Source: Marinoscillum sp. MHG1-6
GTDB lineage: Bacteria > Bacteroidota > Bacteroidia > Cytophagales > Cyclobacteriaceae
Assembly (NCBI RefSeq): GCF_024714475.1
Contig: NZ_JAMZMI010000004.1
Location: forward strand, 248,001 to 312,000
Length of the DNA stretch: 64,000 nt
Direction: 5' to 3'
This document shows, in pieces, positions 1 through 14,726 of this stretch. Both the position numbers and the translations under genes were made by a program. Below the pieces are notes generated by a model, which saw only the letters and a program-made list of their open reading frames with translations, did not search any database and was not told where the DNA came from. The first letter of the stretch is position 1. Every line of letters starts with the position of its first letter.

Positions 1-1125
1 GGACGCTATATACAGCACTTTCATATTAGACCTTTCTGACGTCTTCAGATTCATCCTTTTATAGTAATCCGTCAAGATGATCGTCGCTGTACTATTAATA
101 CTTGTAGAAACGGTACTCATACCGGCAGCGAAAATGGCCGCAATTAAAAGCCCGGTAATCCCCGTTGGCAGTGCATTAACAATGAAATGCGGAAAAACCT
201 TATCAGCTGCGGTCCCTTCGGGCAGCAAATCGGGTTGTGCGCTATAGTAGCTGTACAATGCAGTCCCAATAAAGAAAAAGACCATCGAAACCGGAACATA
301 AAGCAGAGAACCAAACAGCGCAGAAGACTTTGCCTCCTTCTCCGAACGTGCACTCATGTATCGCTGCACATAGTTTTGGTCAATTCCGTAATTCTGAAGA
401 TTAATGAATAACCCATAGATGATCATCACCCAGAATGTGGACTCAGAGATATTCAAATCAAATGCTCCCAGGCTAAATTTTTCATTTTGAGTACCAATCT
501 CAAATAGCTGTGATGGACCTTCCGGCATCCCGAAGAGTAATAGTGCCGCACAAACCAGTGCCCCTCCAATGAGTACAATACCCTGAATAGCATCCGTCCA
601 GATAACTGCCTGAATTCCGCCCAGTAAGGAGTAAAATATGACCGCTAATCCGGTTATGATAATCAGGGTGGCAATATCCCAACCAAACATCAGATTCAGT
701 GGAAGTACCAGCAAATAAAGAATAGAGCCGGTACGCATGAGTTGTGTCAGGATATAGCAAATAGAAGCATATCTACTCGCCCACAGGCCAAAACGCCTTT
801 CTAAATAGGTATAAGCAGATATACTATTAATGCTTCGGTACAGCGGCACGAAAAATTTAACCGCCATGATCGATGCTATGGGAATAGACAAGCTGAATAC
901 AAAAGCATTCCAGTCTGATAAATAGGCCTTTCCAGGTATTGCCAAAAAACTGATACTACTCACAAACGTCGCGAATATTGACATGCCCACTACCCATGAA
1001 GGCAATCGTCCACCACCAGAAGTATAAGCCTCACTGTCTTTGTTTCGGAAATAGAAACTGCTTCCGAAAGCTACTATGGCGATCATGTAAACAAGAAAAA
1101 CAATGAGGTCAATGGGGTTGATCAT
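1..1125 (-). CDS. Sodium/solute symporter (SSS family), 3' end cut by window start
   Basis: Reading the minus strand from an ATG at 1125 gives 375 uninterrupted codons running off the window edge. The N-terminus starts MINPIDLIVFLVYMIAIVAFG and the protein is a chain of hydrophobic segments. It has the SSS signatures GGIQAVIWTDAIQG (central helix) and the later STSINSTATIILTDYY stretch, which in this family lies by the sodium site. SSS proteins are Na+-driven importers of sugars, sialic acid, amino acids or vitamins in the inner membrane; full members are about 480-550 residues, so roughly a quarter is missing. The DapA/NanA-type lyase gene lies 42 bases upstream in the same direction, suggesting that uptake and cleavage of one substrate, a sugar acid, are linked. 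The substrate itself is inferred. Confidence 0.88.
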   Translation of the reverse strand, partial: MINPIDLIVFLVYMIAIVAFGSSFYFRNKDSEAYTSGGGRLPSWVVGMSIFATFVSSISFLAIPGKAYLSDWNAFVFSLSIPIASIMAVKFFVPLYRSINSISAYTYLERRFGLWASRYASICYILTQLMRTGSILYLLVLPLNLMFGWDIATLIIITGLAVIFYSLLGGIQAVIWTDAIQGIVLIGGALVCAALLLFGMPEGPSQLFEIGTQNEKFSLGAFDLNISESTFWVMIIYGLFINLQNYGIDQNYVQRYMSARSEKEAKSSALFGSLLYVPVSMVFFFIGTALYSYYSAQPDLLPEGTAADKVFPHFIVNALPTGITGLLIAAIFAAGMSTVSTSINSTATIILTDYYKRMNLKTSERSNMKVLYIAS

Positions 1126-1134
1126 TAGTAAGGT

Positions 1135-1154
1135 CAGTTATCAGTTATCAGTTA
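1135..1154. repeat. Short tandem repeat of CAGTTAT
   Basis: Two full copies and one six-base partial copy of the heptamer CAGTTAT lie in the 42-base gap between the symporter and the DapA-like gene. It is too short to call a mobile or structural repeat. Similar runs are common between genes in this phylum as far as I recall. Confidence 0.4.
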
Positions 1155-1167
1155 AACAATAATGATT

Positions 1168-2112
1168 TTATAAGTATTGCTCCGTAAAACGGGTCATATC
1201 TAATTTCTCAAGTCGCTCCGCTATCAATTTTCTCTGCTCCTGATCAAATCGGAAAAAAGGCTCAGGTAAGTAGTCATCGCAAATACCTAGAAGGGAAACC
1301 GCACATTTCAACCCCTGTAGATAGGTGGATGAACCATATTTTCCCAGGGAATAGATCATTGAACTGATTTCAAGCACTTTATTTCTTAGGATCTCCAGTC
1401 TTTCGAAGTCCTTATTAGCTGCGGCTTCATATTGTTCGGAATAGAGCTTTGGAAACATGTTCGCTCCTCCATTTACGCCACCAGCACCACCGAGCAAAAC
1501 GGCATCTGCCGTGATCTCCTCCGGTCCGCAAAATATCGGAAAATCCTTTCCACGCATTTGATACTGAATAGAACGGATATAATTCATATTGGCAGAACTG
1601 TCCTTCAAACCAATGACGTTGTCACTTGCTTCGGCCACTGCTTTGACCGTTCCCGGATCGATCACCGTCTTGGTATGGACCGGCATATTGTACAGGAACA
1701 ATGGTAATGGCAATCGTTTAGCCAATGAAATAAAATAATGGGTCAATTCCGGCTGCGAGGCTGCAAAATAGTATGGCGGAGTAGCCACGACGGAATCCGC
1801 ACCACATTCCGCTGCCTTTTGAGCCAGGTTCACACTTTCTGTAATTGAAGTGTCTGCTACTCCGACAAGCACTTTAGTGCGACCCTTGACAAGCTTACAC
1901 ACACGCTCAATCATTTCCTCTCTGAGCTTAATGCTGATGTGGCTGAATTCCCCGGTAGTTCCGAGGATAAAGACACCTGAGATCGGTGCTACCAAAACGT
2001 GCTCGACAAGCTTTTCCAGTCCCTCTACATCCAGTGAATCGGTAGCCTTGAGAGGTGTAATCAATGGGGGGATCACCCCCTTGTAAGCGTTAAAATTCTT
2101 TCCTTGGTTCAT
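1168..2112 (-). CDS. Dihydrodipicolinate synthase / N-acetylneuraminate lyase superfamily aldolase
   Basis: This 314-residue class I aldolase has the normal family length. Visible active-site elements are GTTGE at 51-55, the YNMP tyrosine at Y141 and the Schiff-base lysine K170 in GLKDSS. The family forms or cleaves pyruvate-containing sugar acids or lysine precursors through a lysine-pyruvate imine in the cytoplasm. It lies downstream of a GH2 gene (14-base gap) and upstream of an SSS symporter, so a catabolic role (a 2-keto-3-deoxy sugar acid or sialic-acid-like substrate) is more likely than lysine biosynthesis. The sequence alone does not separate neuraminate lyase, KDG aldolase and related activities. 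No nanE or nanK-like gene is nearby. Confidence 0.85.
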   Translation of the reverse strand: MNQGKNFNAYKGVIPPLITPLKATDSLDVEGLEKLVEHVLVAPISGVFILGTTGEFSHISIKLREEMIERVCKLVKGRTKVLVGVADTSITESVNLAQKAAECGADSVVATPPYYFAASQPELTHYFISLAKRLPLPLFLYNMPVHTKTVIDPGTVKAVAEASDNVIGLKDSSANMNYIRSIQYQMRGKDFPIFCGPEEITADAVLLGGAGGVNGGANMFPKLYSEQYEAAANKDFERLEILRNKVLEISSMIYSLGKYGSSTYLQGLKCAVSLLGICDDYLPEPFFRFDQEQRKLIAERLEKLDMTRFTEQYL

Positions 2113-2126
2113 ATCCGTATATATCG

Positions 2127-7044
<4,918 letters not shown>

Positions 7045-7152
7045 GCAGGGTTATTGTGGATTACTAAATCTATCTAATTAATGGCAAATAAGTCAGTGGA
7101 AATCAGGAAGTTTATCCCAATTCCACTCAACTTACTTTAAAACTGTATCTGA

Positions 7153-7896
7153 TTATTTCTGAAGAGCTCCCTCTACCACAAATGGCTCAGCCAAATAAAG
7201 TGGCTCACCATTTTCAACGGTAATCGGTTCTACGGAATACTGCATCAATAATACTCTTCGGGATTTGTTGGTGTTGTTCGACCCACTCCGGTGGAAACAA
7301 ACACTTGAGAACAAAGCAATGTCACCCTTCTTCAGAATGGCCGCATGCCCTGGATTATCTCCATGATACCCAATCATATCATTGGTGCCTTCCTCAAGTT
7401 TATGCTCGATTTTTTGATGCACTCCCGCTTCATCGTATGTCAATAGATACACCGTACCATTCTCCTCATCTACATCATCCAGGGGCAACCATGCAGAGAG
7501 GTAGGGCTTGTGATCATAAGGCACATACCCGGAATCCTGATGCCAGGAAAACTTCATGCCCTTATCAGCAGCCTTCACTACAAACTGCTCCAAAAACAGG
7601 TATACATTATCACCTAACACCGCCCTGGTGATGGCCTCCATCTCCTTACCATAAAGAAGCTCCTGCATCGGCTGGCTGTCTTTATTTTTCATGGCGATGA
7701 AATAACGCTTGCCTTTATGATTGATCTCATCTATCTCCACGCCTTTGGCATCCATCTCTGCATCTTTCTCCTTGATGAAGCGCTCACACTCATTCTGAAT
7801 CTTCTCGATGAGTTCCTGAGTAATGACATCTCTTAAGATCACAAAACCATCTCTTTGGTATTGCTCGATCTGTTCATTTGTAATAATCTGACTCAT
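7153..7896 (-). CDS. Phytanoyl-CoA dioxygenase (PhyH) family Fe(II)/2-oxoglutarate oxygenase
   Basis: The 247-residue cytoplasmic protein has no signal peptide. The iron facial triad is visible as H119-x-D121 in WHQDSGY and the distal H202 in FHRSG; R213/R214 in the KSRR stretch is the probable 2-oxoglutarate-binding arginine. Family members hydroxylate small molecules, using 2-oxoglutarate and O2 and releasing succinate and CO2. The gene lies between the Gfo/Idh/MocA dehydrogenase (23-base gap) and the symporter, in a cluster of sugar-processing genes, so a carbohydrate or a methylated or modified sugar is a possible substrate; that is inference. PhyH family genes next to sugar dehydrogenases recur in Bacteroidota and Planctomycetota, but their chemistry is mostly unassigned. 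Confidence 0.85.
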   Translation of the reverse strand: MSQIITNEQIEQYQRDGFVILRDVITQELIEKIQNECERFIKEKDAEMDAKGVEIDEINHKGKRYFIAMKNKDSQPMQELLYGKEMEAITRAVLGDNVYLFLEQFVVKAADKGMKFSWHQDSGYVPYDHKPYLSAWLPLDDVDEENGTVYLLTYDEAGVHQKIEHKLEEGTNDMIGYHGDNPGHAAILKKGDIALFSSVCFHRSGSNNTNKSRRVLLMQYSVEPITVENGEPLYLAEPFVVEGALQK

Positions 7897-7919
7897 TTTT
7901 GGGTATACTTTATTGTTAA

Positions 7920-8999
7920 TTATTTATCCAAATATTGGGTTAATCCAAATTGATCAATGGTGTCCTGAACCTTCTCAGGTTTGCCCGAATCCAAAGCTCT
8001 TTCCATAGTCTTAAGCAAAGCAATAGTACCCAGTCCCTCTTGAAGATCAGGGTACGCTGTAAATCCTTCAGCTATGCTATCAGCAAAATGTTCAAGGTAA
8101 TTATTGTACTCTCCGGCATGATGACTTTTTCCTTCAAACCTGAAATAATGCTTCATTTTCTTTTCCCAGGTAATTAGCTGCTCCTCACCGTCTTTCGTTG
8201 TCACGGCATAGCGGAGGTCCATGTAATCACCCTGGCTACATCCCTCCGTACCTCTGAGAATGCAGCTCATTTCACTATCTCTGACCACTGGCTGTATCGG
8301 CCCGGAATAAGCTCCGGAAATCCTGGCCAGACGTCCATCGACAGCTTTGAAGATAAAGTGCATGGTGTCTGCGTTTTTCAAACCTCCTTTGTGTCCATTT
8401 GAGCTAAGCATTCCATAGCCCATTACTTCCTCAATCTCAGGAAGGTACCATCTAATAAAATCCACCGGATGACTCAATCCTCCATACAACCATTTGAATT
8501 GATTCTCCAACGCCCATGGCTTGTTCAGAAACCATCGATGATCCGCATGGTAGTAAGCTTCAACAGTGATCAGATCACCGATCAGTCCCTTTTGGAAATC
8601 CTCTCGCTGACGTTTCATTGGTTCGAAAAACCGGCTGCTCTGACCTACAAATAGCTTCATTCCTGTTCGCTTCTGTATTTCTATGATCTCGACAGCATCT
8701 GATAAATCGTCCAACAATGGTTTGGTACATACCACATGCTTTCCGGCTTCCATGGCCATTTTGATATGGGTCGCATGAAGTTTATCCGGAGTATAGATAC
8801 CCACAGCGTCTACTTCAGGGTTGGCCAGCATTTCCTCATATTCCGTGGTATAATGGTGGAAATCAAACTCCTTAGCACGCTGCTTACATAGTTCAAGGTT
8901 CCTGTCACAAACCTGCACCAGCTTGATCTTTGTACTGTTAAGGGTCGCAGACATGGTGCTACGCCCCTCACCTAATCCAAGAATTCCAAAACGTAACAT
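7920..8999 (-). CDS. Gfo/Idh/MocA family NAD(P)-dependent oxidoreductase
   Basis: The start is the ATG at 8999 (MLRFGILGLGEGRS). The reading frame can be extended to a TTG at 9032, but that would overlap the GH31 stop and add a non-conserved tail. The product is 359 residues with an N-terminal Rossmann fold (glycine motif GILGLGEGRS at about 4-13) and the family motif CTKPLL, whose lysine lies around residue 95 and is the usual catalytic lysine. The C-terminal half is the GFO_IDH_MocA_C alpha/beta domain. It has no signal peptide and should act in the cytoplasm. Family members oxidise or reduce sugars, inositols and sugar derivatives. It starts 8 bases after the GH31 gene, which suggests one operon. 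Confidence 0.88.
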   Translation of the reverse strand: MLRFGILGLGEGRSTMSATLNSTKIKLVQVCDRNLELCKQRAKEFDFHHYTTEYEEMLANPEVDAVGIYTPDKLHATHIKMAMEAGKHVVCTKPLLDDLSDAVEIIEIQKRTGMKLFVGQSSRFFEPMKRQREDFQKGLIGDLITVEAYYHADHRWFLNKPWALENQFKWLYGGLSHPVDFIRWYLPEIEEVMGYGMLSSNGHKGGLKNADTMHFIFKAVDGRLARISGAYSGPIQPVVRDSEMSCILRGTEGCSQGDYMDLRYAVTTKDGEEQLITWEKKMKHYFRFEGKSHHAGEYNNYLEHFADSIAEGFTAYPDLQEGLGTIALLKTMERALDSGKPEKVQDTIDQFGLTQYLDK

Positions 9000-9007
9000 T
9001 TTCTTTT

Positions 9008-11263
9008 CTATTGAATATTTAACACCTTCCAAATTCCCTTGAAAGATTGATTGATCTCTAATTTTATTGTTTTTGATAGGTCCATATCATCTGTGCAATT
9101 GACTCGATTTGGATAATATGGAATGGAAGCCCCTTTCCTCACCCACACAGGCATATCGTGCAATTCGGTCTTAAAGCCCTTCAGCCATTTACCTCCCATT
9201 TGCTCTTCTCCGGTAAAAAAGTTGACCCAGTCGCCCTCCGGCAAATAGACATCTCGGATCCCCCTGTCATTCATCACAGGAGCAACCAGAAAGTCGTCTC
9301 CGAAATAGTACAGATCATCGATGTGCCAGCATTGCCTATCATCCTGATGATGGAATATCAAGGCTCTCAACACCGGCATACCCGTATGAGTGGCTTTCTC
9401 GCCTTCCTGTAGAATGTATGGGATCAGAGCATATCGCAAATCCCACCAATTTCGAACCGTATTGGCAATATTTGGATACTCATAGGGCTCGCGTTTGGAA
9501 GTGCCGTGGTAACGAATATGTGATGAAAAGACTCCAAATTGTGTCCACCTCACGTACAGCTCATCCGAAATAACAGAGTTCATAAAGTCTGGAACTCCGT
9601 GAAATCCCGGCACGTCATGACTCCAAAAACCAAAACCCGACAATCCAAGATGAAGCCCCCCTTTGAGGGAACCGGCCATTCCATCCCAGGAACATGCTGC
9701 ATCTCCACCCCAATGAAGTGGGTACCGCTGACAACCCGCCCAACCGGCTCTTGCCCAAACAATTCCTTCACCAGCGACCTCTTCGGTAATCTCATAGGCA
9801 GCCTTTTGATAGAGCAAAGCGTAGAGGTTATTCAGCAGCTTCGGATCCATATCATGATACTGAGCATCCATGTGGATTTCCTCTCCAAAGTCTGTTTTGA
9901 TACAGACCACACCCATCTCCAACAGTTCCTTCAACAACCCTTTGTACCAGTCTACCGCTTTTGGATAGGTGAAATCTATGGTGCCTGCATAGTCCAATGC
10001 ACTGAAATTAGATCCACCCTGTTCCCTGGACTCCAATAATGGCCCGATGTAATTATTGGCCACAGCTTCATCATGTTGTAAGGCCTCTTTCGCTATATAG
10101 GGCATTTGCCAAAGGCTCACCCGGTAGCCATCTGCCTTCAATTTTGAAATGAAACTGGCTGGATCTGAAAACCTCTCAGGGTTGAATTTCCATTCGCAAA
10201 GCCAGTCAGTTACAAACCAGCCTGTATCCAAGTGGATCACATCACAGGGATATTTCTCTTCTCTTAACCTATCGCAGATGGTTTGTACCTCATCCGCTGA
10301 GAAATACGTCATACGGCTCATCCAAATGCCGAAGCTCCAAAGCGGAGGCATATTTGGGAACCCTGTTAATTGCTGATATCCTCTAATAATTTCAGCTGGC
10401 TCATCTCCTCCAATAAGAAAGACATCCAATTCGGGATATTCGACAAGCAACTGAGCAGAACGTGTTGAATGATCCGCCAGCGAAAATTTTGAATAAGCTG
10501 AGGTATGCAAAAACAGTCCATACCCCTCACTAGACAGATAGAAAGGAATGTTCTTATAAGTTCGTCGGCTATTGACCCCCTGTCCATCCTGATTCTTCAA
10601 CTGGAAGGTTTTCCCGGAAAGGTCCATTTTCGAAAAGCGCTCTCCGGTCCCAACAAAAACCTCATCAGGATTAGCCTCTAGTGAAAATGTCGCCCTAACC
10701 GGCTGACCATCCTTTTCCACAAACGCCAGGGCCATGGCATCATTTCTCGCAGGAAAAAACTGATCAAAGGCACTCACCTTGATTTCCTTTTTTCCATCAG
10801 GAAATACAGATAACTTCAACGTCTCATGTGGCTCCGGCAGCAGGTTACTCCAATAATCAATCTTGGGCTGTGAAAAATCAAAAATAGCCCTGGTGATTTC
10901 ACTTTGATCCTTTATGATCCATTGATCAGTTATGATCTCATAAGTCAATGGATTTGCAACCAATTGAGGGTCCAATTGAAGCATTTCAGATTCCTCAGTC
11001 AATGCTTTTTCAAACCCGATCGATAATTTCAGGATCTTCTCCCCATAAGCACTGATGACCAGATCGTAGCTCTTGCGAGGCATATCAAGATCTGGCTGAA
11101 TGTCTACGGCTTGTAATTGCCTTTGAAAAGGTATGGTGACGACAATTTTCCCGTCGCGCTCCTCAATAGAAGTTGGAAAACAGGCTTTCCATAGGAATTC
11201 ATCCTGCTGGAAACCTGGGTCAAATTCCAGAAAATCAATTAACTGGTAGTTGGTCTGATTCAT
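9008..11263 (-). CDS. Cytoplasmic GH31 alpha-glycosidase, alpha-xylosidase (YicI)-like
   Basis: The 751-residue protein has no signal peptide. The N-terminal beta-sandwich covers about 1-290 and the TIM barrel about 300-640, followed by C-terminal beta domains. The nucleophile is D458 in the motif KTDFGE, which in GH31 is typical of the alpha-xylosidase (YicI) group, and the acid/base is D521 in HWGGDAACSW. The WFVTDWLCEWKFNPERFSDP-type loop around residues 349-368 is also YicI-like. Predicted role: removing alpha-linked xylose or a similar sugar from imported oligosaccharides. It is the first gene of a minus-strand run with the Gfo/Idh/MocA, PhyH, symporter, GH2 and aldolase genes. An alpha-glucosidase or alpha-galactosidase-like specificity remains possible. 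Confidence 0.9.
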   Translation of the reverse strand: MNQTNYQLIDFLEFDPGFQQDEFLWKACFPTSIEERDGKIVVTIPFQRQLQAVDIQPDLDMPRKSYDLVISAYGEKILKLSIGFEKALTEESEMLQLDPQLVANPLTYEIITDQWIIKDQSEITRAIFDFSQPKIDYWSNLLPEPHETLKLSVFPDGKKEIKVSAFDQFFPARNDAMALAFVEKDGQPVRATFSLEANPDEVFVGTGERFSKMDLSGKTFQLKNQDGQGVNSRRTYKNIPFYLSSEGYGLFLHTSAYSKFSLADHSTRSAQLLVEYPELDVFLIGGDEPAEIIRGYQQLTGFPNMPPLWSFGIWMSRMTYFSADEVQTICDRLREEKYPCDVIHLDTGWFVTDWLCEWKFNPERFSDPASFISKLKADGYRVSLWQMPYIAKEALQHDEAVANNYIGPLLESREQGGSNFSALDYAGTIDFTYPKAVDWYKGLLKELLEMGVVCIKTDFGEEIHMDAQYHDMDPKLLNNLYALLYQKAAYEITEEVAGEGIVWARAGWAGCQRYPLHWGGDAACSWDGMAGSLKGGLHLGLSGFGFWSHDVPGFHGVPDFMNSVISDELYVRWTQFGVFSSHIRYHGTSKREPYEYPNIANTVRNWWDLRYALIPYILQEGEKATHTGMPVLRALIFHHQDDRQCWHIDDLYYFGDDFLVAPVMNDRGIRDVYLPEGDWVNFFTGEEQMGGKWLKGFKTELHDMPVWVRKGASIPYYPNRVNCTDDMDLSKTIKLEINQSFKGIWKVLNIQ

Positions 11264-11448
11264 CCTTGGTACTCACGTTGTTAATAGGGTCATCTCAACC
11301 CAATTCATTCACTCATGCACTGAAAATCTTCTCATGGTATTGAATAAGGATGTAAAGTAGAAATTACAAAAACAACCACCTGCCAGATTTTATCAGTGGT
11401 GTTTTTTATAAATCAAACCATTCCCTACTGCTGATCGTTTTAGCCAAA

Positions 11449-12276
11449 GTGAGGCACCCATTTATACTCCTTATCTTAATTATTCTTATCTCCTGTGATG
11501 GATTTCGGCACTCGGATGAGGAAATCACAGCCGCATTTTTAGATGAACCGGTAAAGCCTTTATTCGATAGTCTGCTGTGGAATGACCGAACACTCTTTTA
11601 TGCCTACACCGATCAGGGAAAAGACAGCCTCCTTGTCTTTGTGCATGGATCACCTGGGTCATGGGATGCGTATATCAGGTATTTCCAAAACGATTCCCTG
11701 TTACAGCATTTTGATATGCTCTCAATGGATCGTCCGGGGTTTGGAAAGTCAGATTATGGAATTCCCGACAAGTCTATTCGCAACCAGGCCGAAGGGATCA
11801 AAGCCATCATAGAGGAATTCCCTCAATCCTATAAAATGATCATCGGGCATTCCATGGGTGGACCGATCGCTGTTTACATTGCCATGTTGGAACCAGAACT
11901 TATTGACGGTATGCTCCTCATCGCACCGACCATTGATCCGGGGGTTGACAAAAATGAATGGTATCGCCCGATTGTGAGGAGTAAAATTGGCCAACTTCTG
12001 ACGCCTACTGACCTGTACACTAGCAATGAAGAGATTTGGGGGCTGGAAAAGCAACTGGCACAAATGGACTCCCTGTATTCAAAAATTACTGCCCATACCC
12101 TTATCATTCAGGGCACAGATGATATTCTCGTTCCCTGGGAGAGTCCTGAGTATGTCAGAACAAAACTACCCGACTCATTACTCCAGATCGAATATCTTCA
12201 GAATGTAAATCATTTCATTCCATGGACGCATCCTCAAATTGTAGTGCAAGGCATCATGGAGGTTTCTGATAACTAG
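11449..12276 (+). CDS. Lipoprotein alpha/beta hydrolase
   Basis: The 275-residue protein starts at a GTG (11449); no in-frame ATG lies upstream, and the GTG places a clean lipoprotein signal (MRHPFILLILIILISC, lipid-accepting Cys16) at the N-terminus. The alpha/beta hydrolase core shows the oxyanion region VHGSPGSWDAY, the nucleophile elbow GHSMGG, the acid region IIQGTDDILVPW and the catalytic histidine in VNHFIPW. It probably acts as an esterase or related hydrolase anchored to a membrane. The substrate is unknown. It stands alone on the plus strand between two minus-strand carbohydrate clusters and is followed directly by a terminator whose stem starts at its stop codon. Confidence 0.85.
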   Translation: MRHPFILLILIILISCDGFRHSDEEITAAFLDEPVKPLFDSLLWNDRTLFYAYTDQGKDSLLVFVHGSPGSWDAYIRYFQNDSLLQHFDMLSMDRPGFGKSDYGIPDKSIRNQAEGIKAIIEEFPQSYKMIIGHSMGGPIAVYIAMLEPELIDGMLLIAPTIDPGVDKNEWYRPIVRSKIGQLLTPTDLYTSNEEIWGLEKQLAQMDSLYSKITAHTLIIQGTDDILVPWESPEYVRTKLPDSLLQIEYLQNVNHFIPWTHPQIVVQGIMEVSDN

Positions 12277-12303
12277 CGCAAGCGTCCGCTTGTGCTATTT
12301 TTC
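12274..12303 (+). terminator. Intrinsic terminator after the alpha/beta hydrolase gene
   Basis: An inverted repeat TAGCGCAAGCG / CGCTTGTGCTA (12274-12297, one G-T pair) is followed by a run of T on the plus strand. The hydrolase stop codon TAG forms the first three bases of the stem. Confidence 0.75.
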
Positions 12304-12311
12304 CAAGAACA

Positions 12312-14726
12312 TCACTTCGTAACTATAACAGTAGATGCCTGTTTTAGTCCTTTTGAACTGGCGATCAATTCAATCTCTCCTTTTTCCCTGTTTGACTGTA
12401 CAATCACCAAACATTTTCCTTTCCAGGCCTTTCGCTTATTCGTTTTAAAACCTTCCCAACTTGCCTGATAGCCATTATCCGTTCCAATAATTTTTCCGGG
12501 ACCACTGATTTCAAACTCAATCAAATTATCCGCATTTGGAGCCAAGGTGCCACTATCATCCAACACATCTACCGTCACAAAGGAAAGATCATAACCGTCT
12601 GCCTTGATCGTACTTCGGTCAGCATTAAGTTGAATTTGAGATGGCTCATCTGCAGTCCTGATCACTTTACGCATCACCTCCTCACCACTCTTACGGGAAA
12701 CAACTTCAACGGTGCCTGGCTCATAGGCCAAACGCCAGAAAACATGAAACTCATCATCTCCTTTACTTTTGATACCTTGAGATTTTCCATTCAGAAATAG
12801 CTCAACCTGATCAGCATTGTTATAATAGGCCCAAACATCTATTGTCTGACCTGACTCCCAATTCCAGTGCGGAAAAACATGCAAAACAGGCTCATCTACC
12901 CATTCGCTTTGGTACATGTAGTAGGCATCCTTTGGAAAACCTGCCAAATCAATGATACCAAGGTAGGAGCTTCTTGCCGGATAAGGATAGGGATCCGGCT
13001 CCCCCAGGTAATCGAAACCTGACCAGATGTAGATGCCCGCCATATGATCCAGTTTTTTTACCACCCTCCAGGTTTCCTCATGGGTCGATCCCCAATAGGC
13101 GGAAATCATATCATAAGCTGAGACAGTATAATCAGGGTTAGCGTTCGGTATGGGCTCATTGTATTTAGCCGGCCATTGCTGGATACTGTCCGAAGGCATA
13201 TCATAATGACCCCGAGTGGCAAATGCTGAAGAAGTCTCGGAAGCTAGCATGGGATAGCCCGGAAACCTGTCAGGCAAATCCTTATAGGCTTTATGCTTGT
13301 AGTTAAAACTCAATAAGTCGAGGGCTCCGGATTGTACGATGTAGTTTTTTTCAGGTTCGTTCTCCGTCAGTCCACTGGTGACCATTCGGGTAGTATCCAG
13401 TTCCCTCACAATACCTGCGAGTTCTTTGGTAATGGTCAACCCTGTGGAATCAAACTGCTCTCGAATCTCATTACCAATGCTCCAGATGAAAATAGACGGG
13501 TGGTTTCGATCTCTCTTCACCATATCTTGCAAGTCACGAATATGGCTGTCTTTCCAGTCTATGTTGTAGTCATATTTTTTCTTGCGTTTTGCCCAAACGT
13601 CGAATGATTCATCCACTACAATGAAGCCCATTTCATCGCAAAGATCAAGCAATTCCTCAGCAGGAGGATTATGAGCCATTCGGATACCATTCACTCCCAT
13701 TTCTTTCAAGATCTCCAGTTGACGTTCTGCAGCCCTTTTATTAAATGCAGCTCCTAAAGCCCCCAAATCGTGGTGCTGATTGACACCATAAATTTTCAGG
13801 TAAGATCCATTGAGGAAAAAGCCCTTTTCCGGATCAAACTCGAAAGAACGAATCCCGAAACGGGTTTCATATAGATCCGTGACTTCCCCATGCACATGAA
13901 CCTTTGTCAAAGCTGAATAGAGCACCGGATTATCAACAGACCATAGCTCCGGCGTGGCTATTTCAAAGCTATGAAGCTGTGTATATCCTGAACCTTTCAG
14001 GGCCATATAAGCCTTATCGCTCGTCAGTTTTTTGCCGTTCGGGTCGAAAATGGTAGTCTCAATGGATGCTGTGGCATGGGCATCTGAGCGATTTGCCAGC
14101 TCTACTTCAATAACTACGTTAGCAGATTCCTTTGACACCTCTGGAGTAGTAACGAAGGTCCCCCATTGAGCTACGTGAACCTTTTCAGTTTTCACCAACT
14201 CCACCTTTCGGTAAATCCCGGACCCAGTATACCATCTGGAGCTAGGCTGTAAGGAATTATCCACCTTTATGGCGATTACATTAGGCGAATCAAAATTTAA
14301 ATATGGAGTGAGATCATATCGAAAGGATATATATCCAAAGGCTCTTTTCCCTAAATATTGTCCGTTGATCCAAACCTCGCTGTTTCGGTAAACGCCTCCA
14401 AAATCAATGTATATTTCCTTTTCACTATCGGATGGATCAAGTTTGAAAGTTTTTCGGTACCAGCCAATACCTGCGGGAAGTGCTCCACCGCTTTGCCCTG
14501 TAGCATGCTCCACGCTGAAATTGCCTTCAATACTCCAGTCATGAGGTAGATTCAGGGACCTCCAGTGAGAATCATCATATTCGGTTTGATAAGCCAGACT
14601 GTCCTTTCCCATGTAGAATTTCCAATCCCAGTTGAAGTCAGTGACCTGTCGAAATTTAGGACCAGAACAGGATGATACAAATAAAACACTGATTATCAGT
14701 ATTAGATATAAAGACTTTGATCTCAT
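12312..14726 (-). CDS. GH2 beta-glycosidase lipoprotein (DUF4982-type architecture)
   Basis: The 804-residue protein has a lipoprotein signal peptide ending in VSSC (Cys20). It contains the GH2 sugar-binding domain (about 30-180), an Ig-like domain (about 185-295), a TIM barrel (about 300-600) and C-terminal beta domains of the DUF4982 and Ig-like kind found in Bacteroidota beta-galactosidases. The acid/base is E420 (IWSIGNE) and the nucleophile E497 (MLASETSS). It is likely exported and anchored in the outer or inner membrane, cutting non-reducing beta-galactosyl or related groups. It is the last gene of the minus-strand run that begins at 27106, 158 bases from its upstream neighbour, and it converges on the alpha/beta hydrolase. 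Confidence 0.9.
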   Translation of the reverse strand: MRSKSLYLILIISVLFVSSCSGPKFRQVTDFNWDWKFYMGKDSLAYQTEYDDSHWRSLNLPHDWSIEGNFSVEHATGQSGGALPAGIGWYRKTFKLDPSDSEKEIYIDFGGVYRNSEVWINGQYLGKRAFGYISFRYDLTPYLNFDSPNVIAIKVDNSLQPSSRWYTGSGIYRKVELVKTEKVHVAQWGTFVTTPEVSKESANVVIEVELANRSDAHATASIETTIFDPNGKKLTSDKAYMALKGSGYTQLHSFEIATPELWSVDNPVLYSALTKVHVHGEVTDLYETRFGIRSFEFDPEKGFFLNGSYLKIYGVNQHHDLGALGAAFNKRAAERQLEILKEMGVNGIRMAHNPPAEELLDLCDEMGFIVVDESFDVWAKRKKKYDYNIDWKDSHIRDLQDMVKRDRNHPSIFIWSIGNEIREQFDSTGLTITKELAGIVRELDTTRMVTSGLTENEPEKNYIVQSGALDLLSFNYKHKAYKDLPDRFPGYPMLASETSSAFATRGHYDMPSDSIQQWPAKYNEPIPNANPDYTVSAYDMISAYWGSTHEETWRVVKKLDHMAGIYIWSGFDYLGEPDPYPYPARSSYLGIIDLAGFPKDAYYMYQSEWVDEPVLHVFPHWNWESGQTIDVWAYYNNADQVELFLNGKSQGIKSKGDDEFHVFWRLAYEPGTVEVVSRKSGEEVMRKVIRTADEPSQIQLNADRSTIKADGYDLSFVTVDVLDDSGTLAPNADNLIEFEISGPGKIIGTDNGYQASWEGFKTNKRKAWKGKCLVIVQSNREKGEIELIASSKGLKQASTVIVTK

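Noticed and set aside
187-411. Many short open frames on the opposite strand of real genes
   Set aside because: They overlap long, well-supported coding regions, have no homology features and vary in composition; typical shadow frames.
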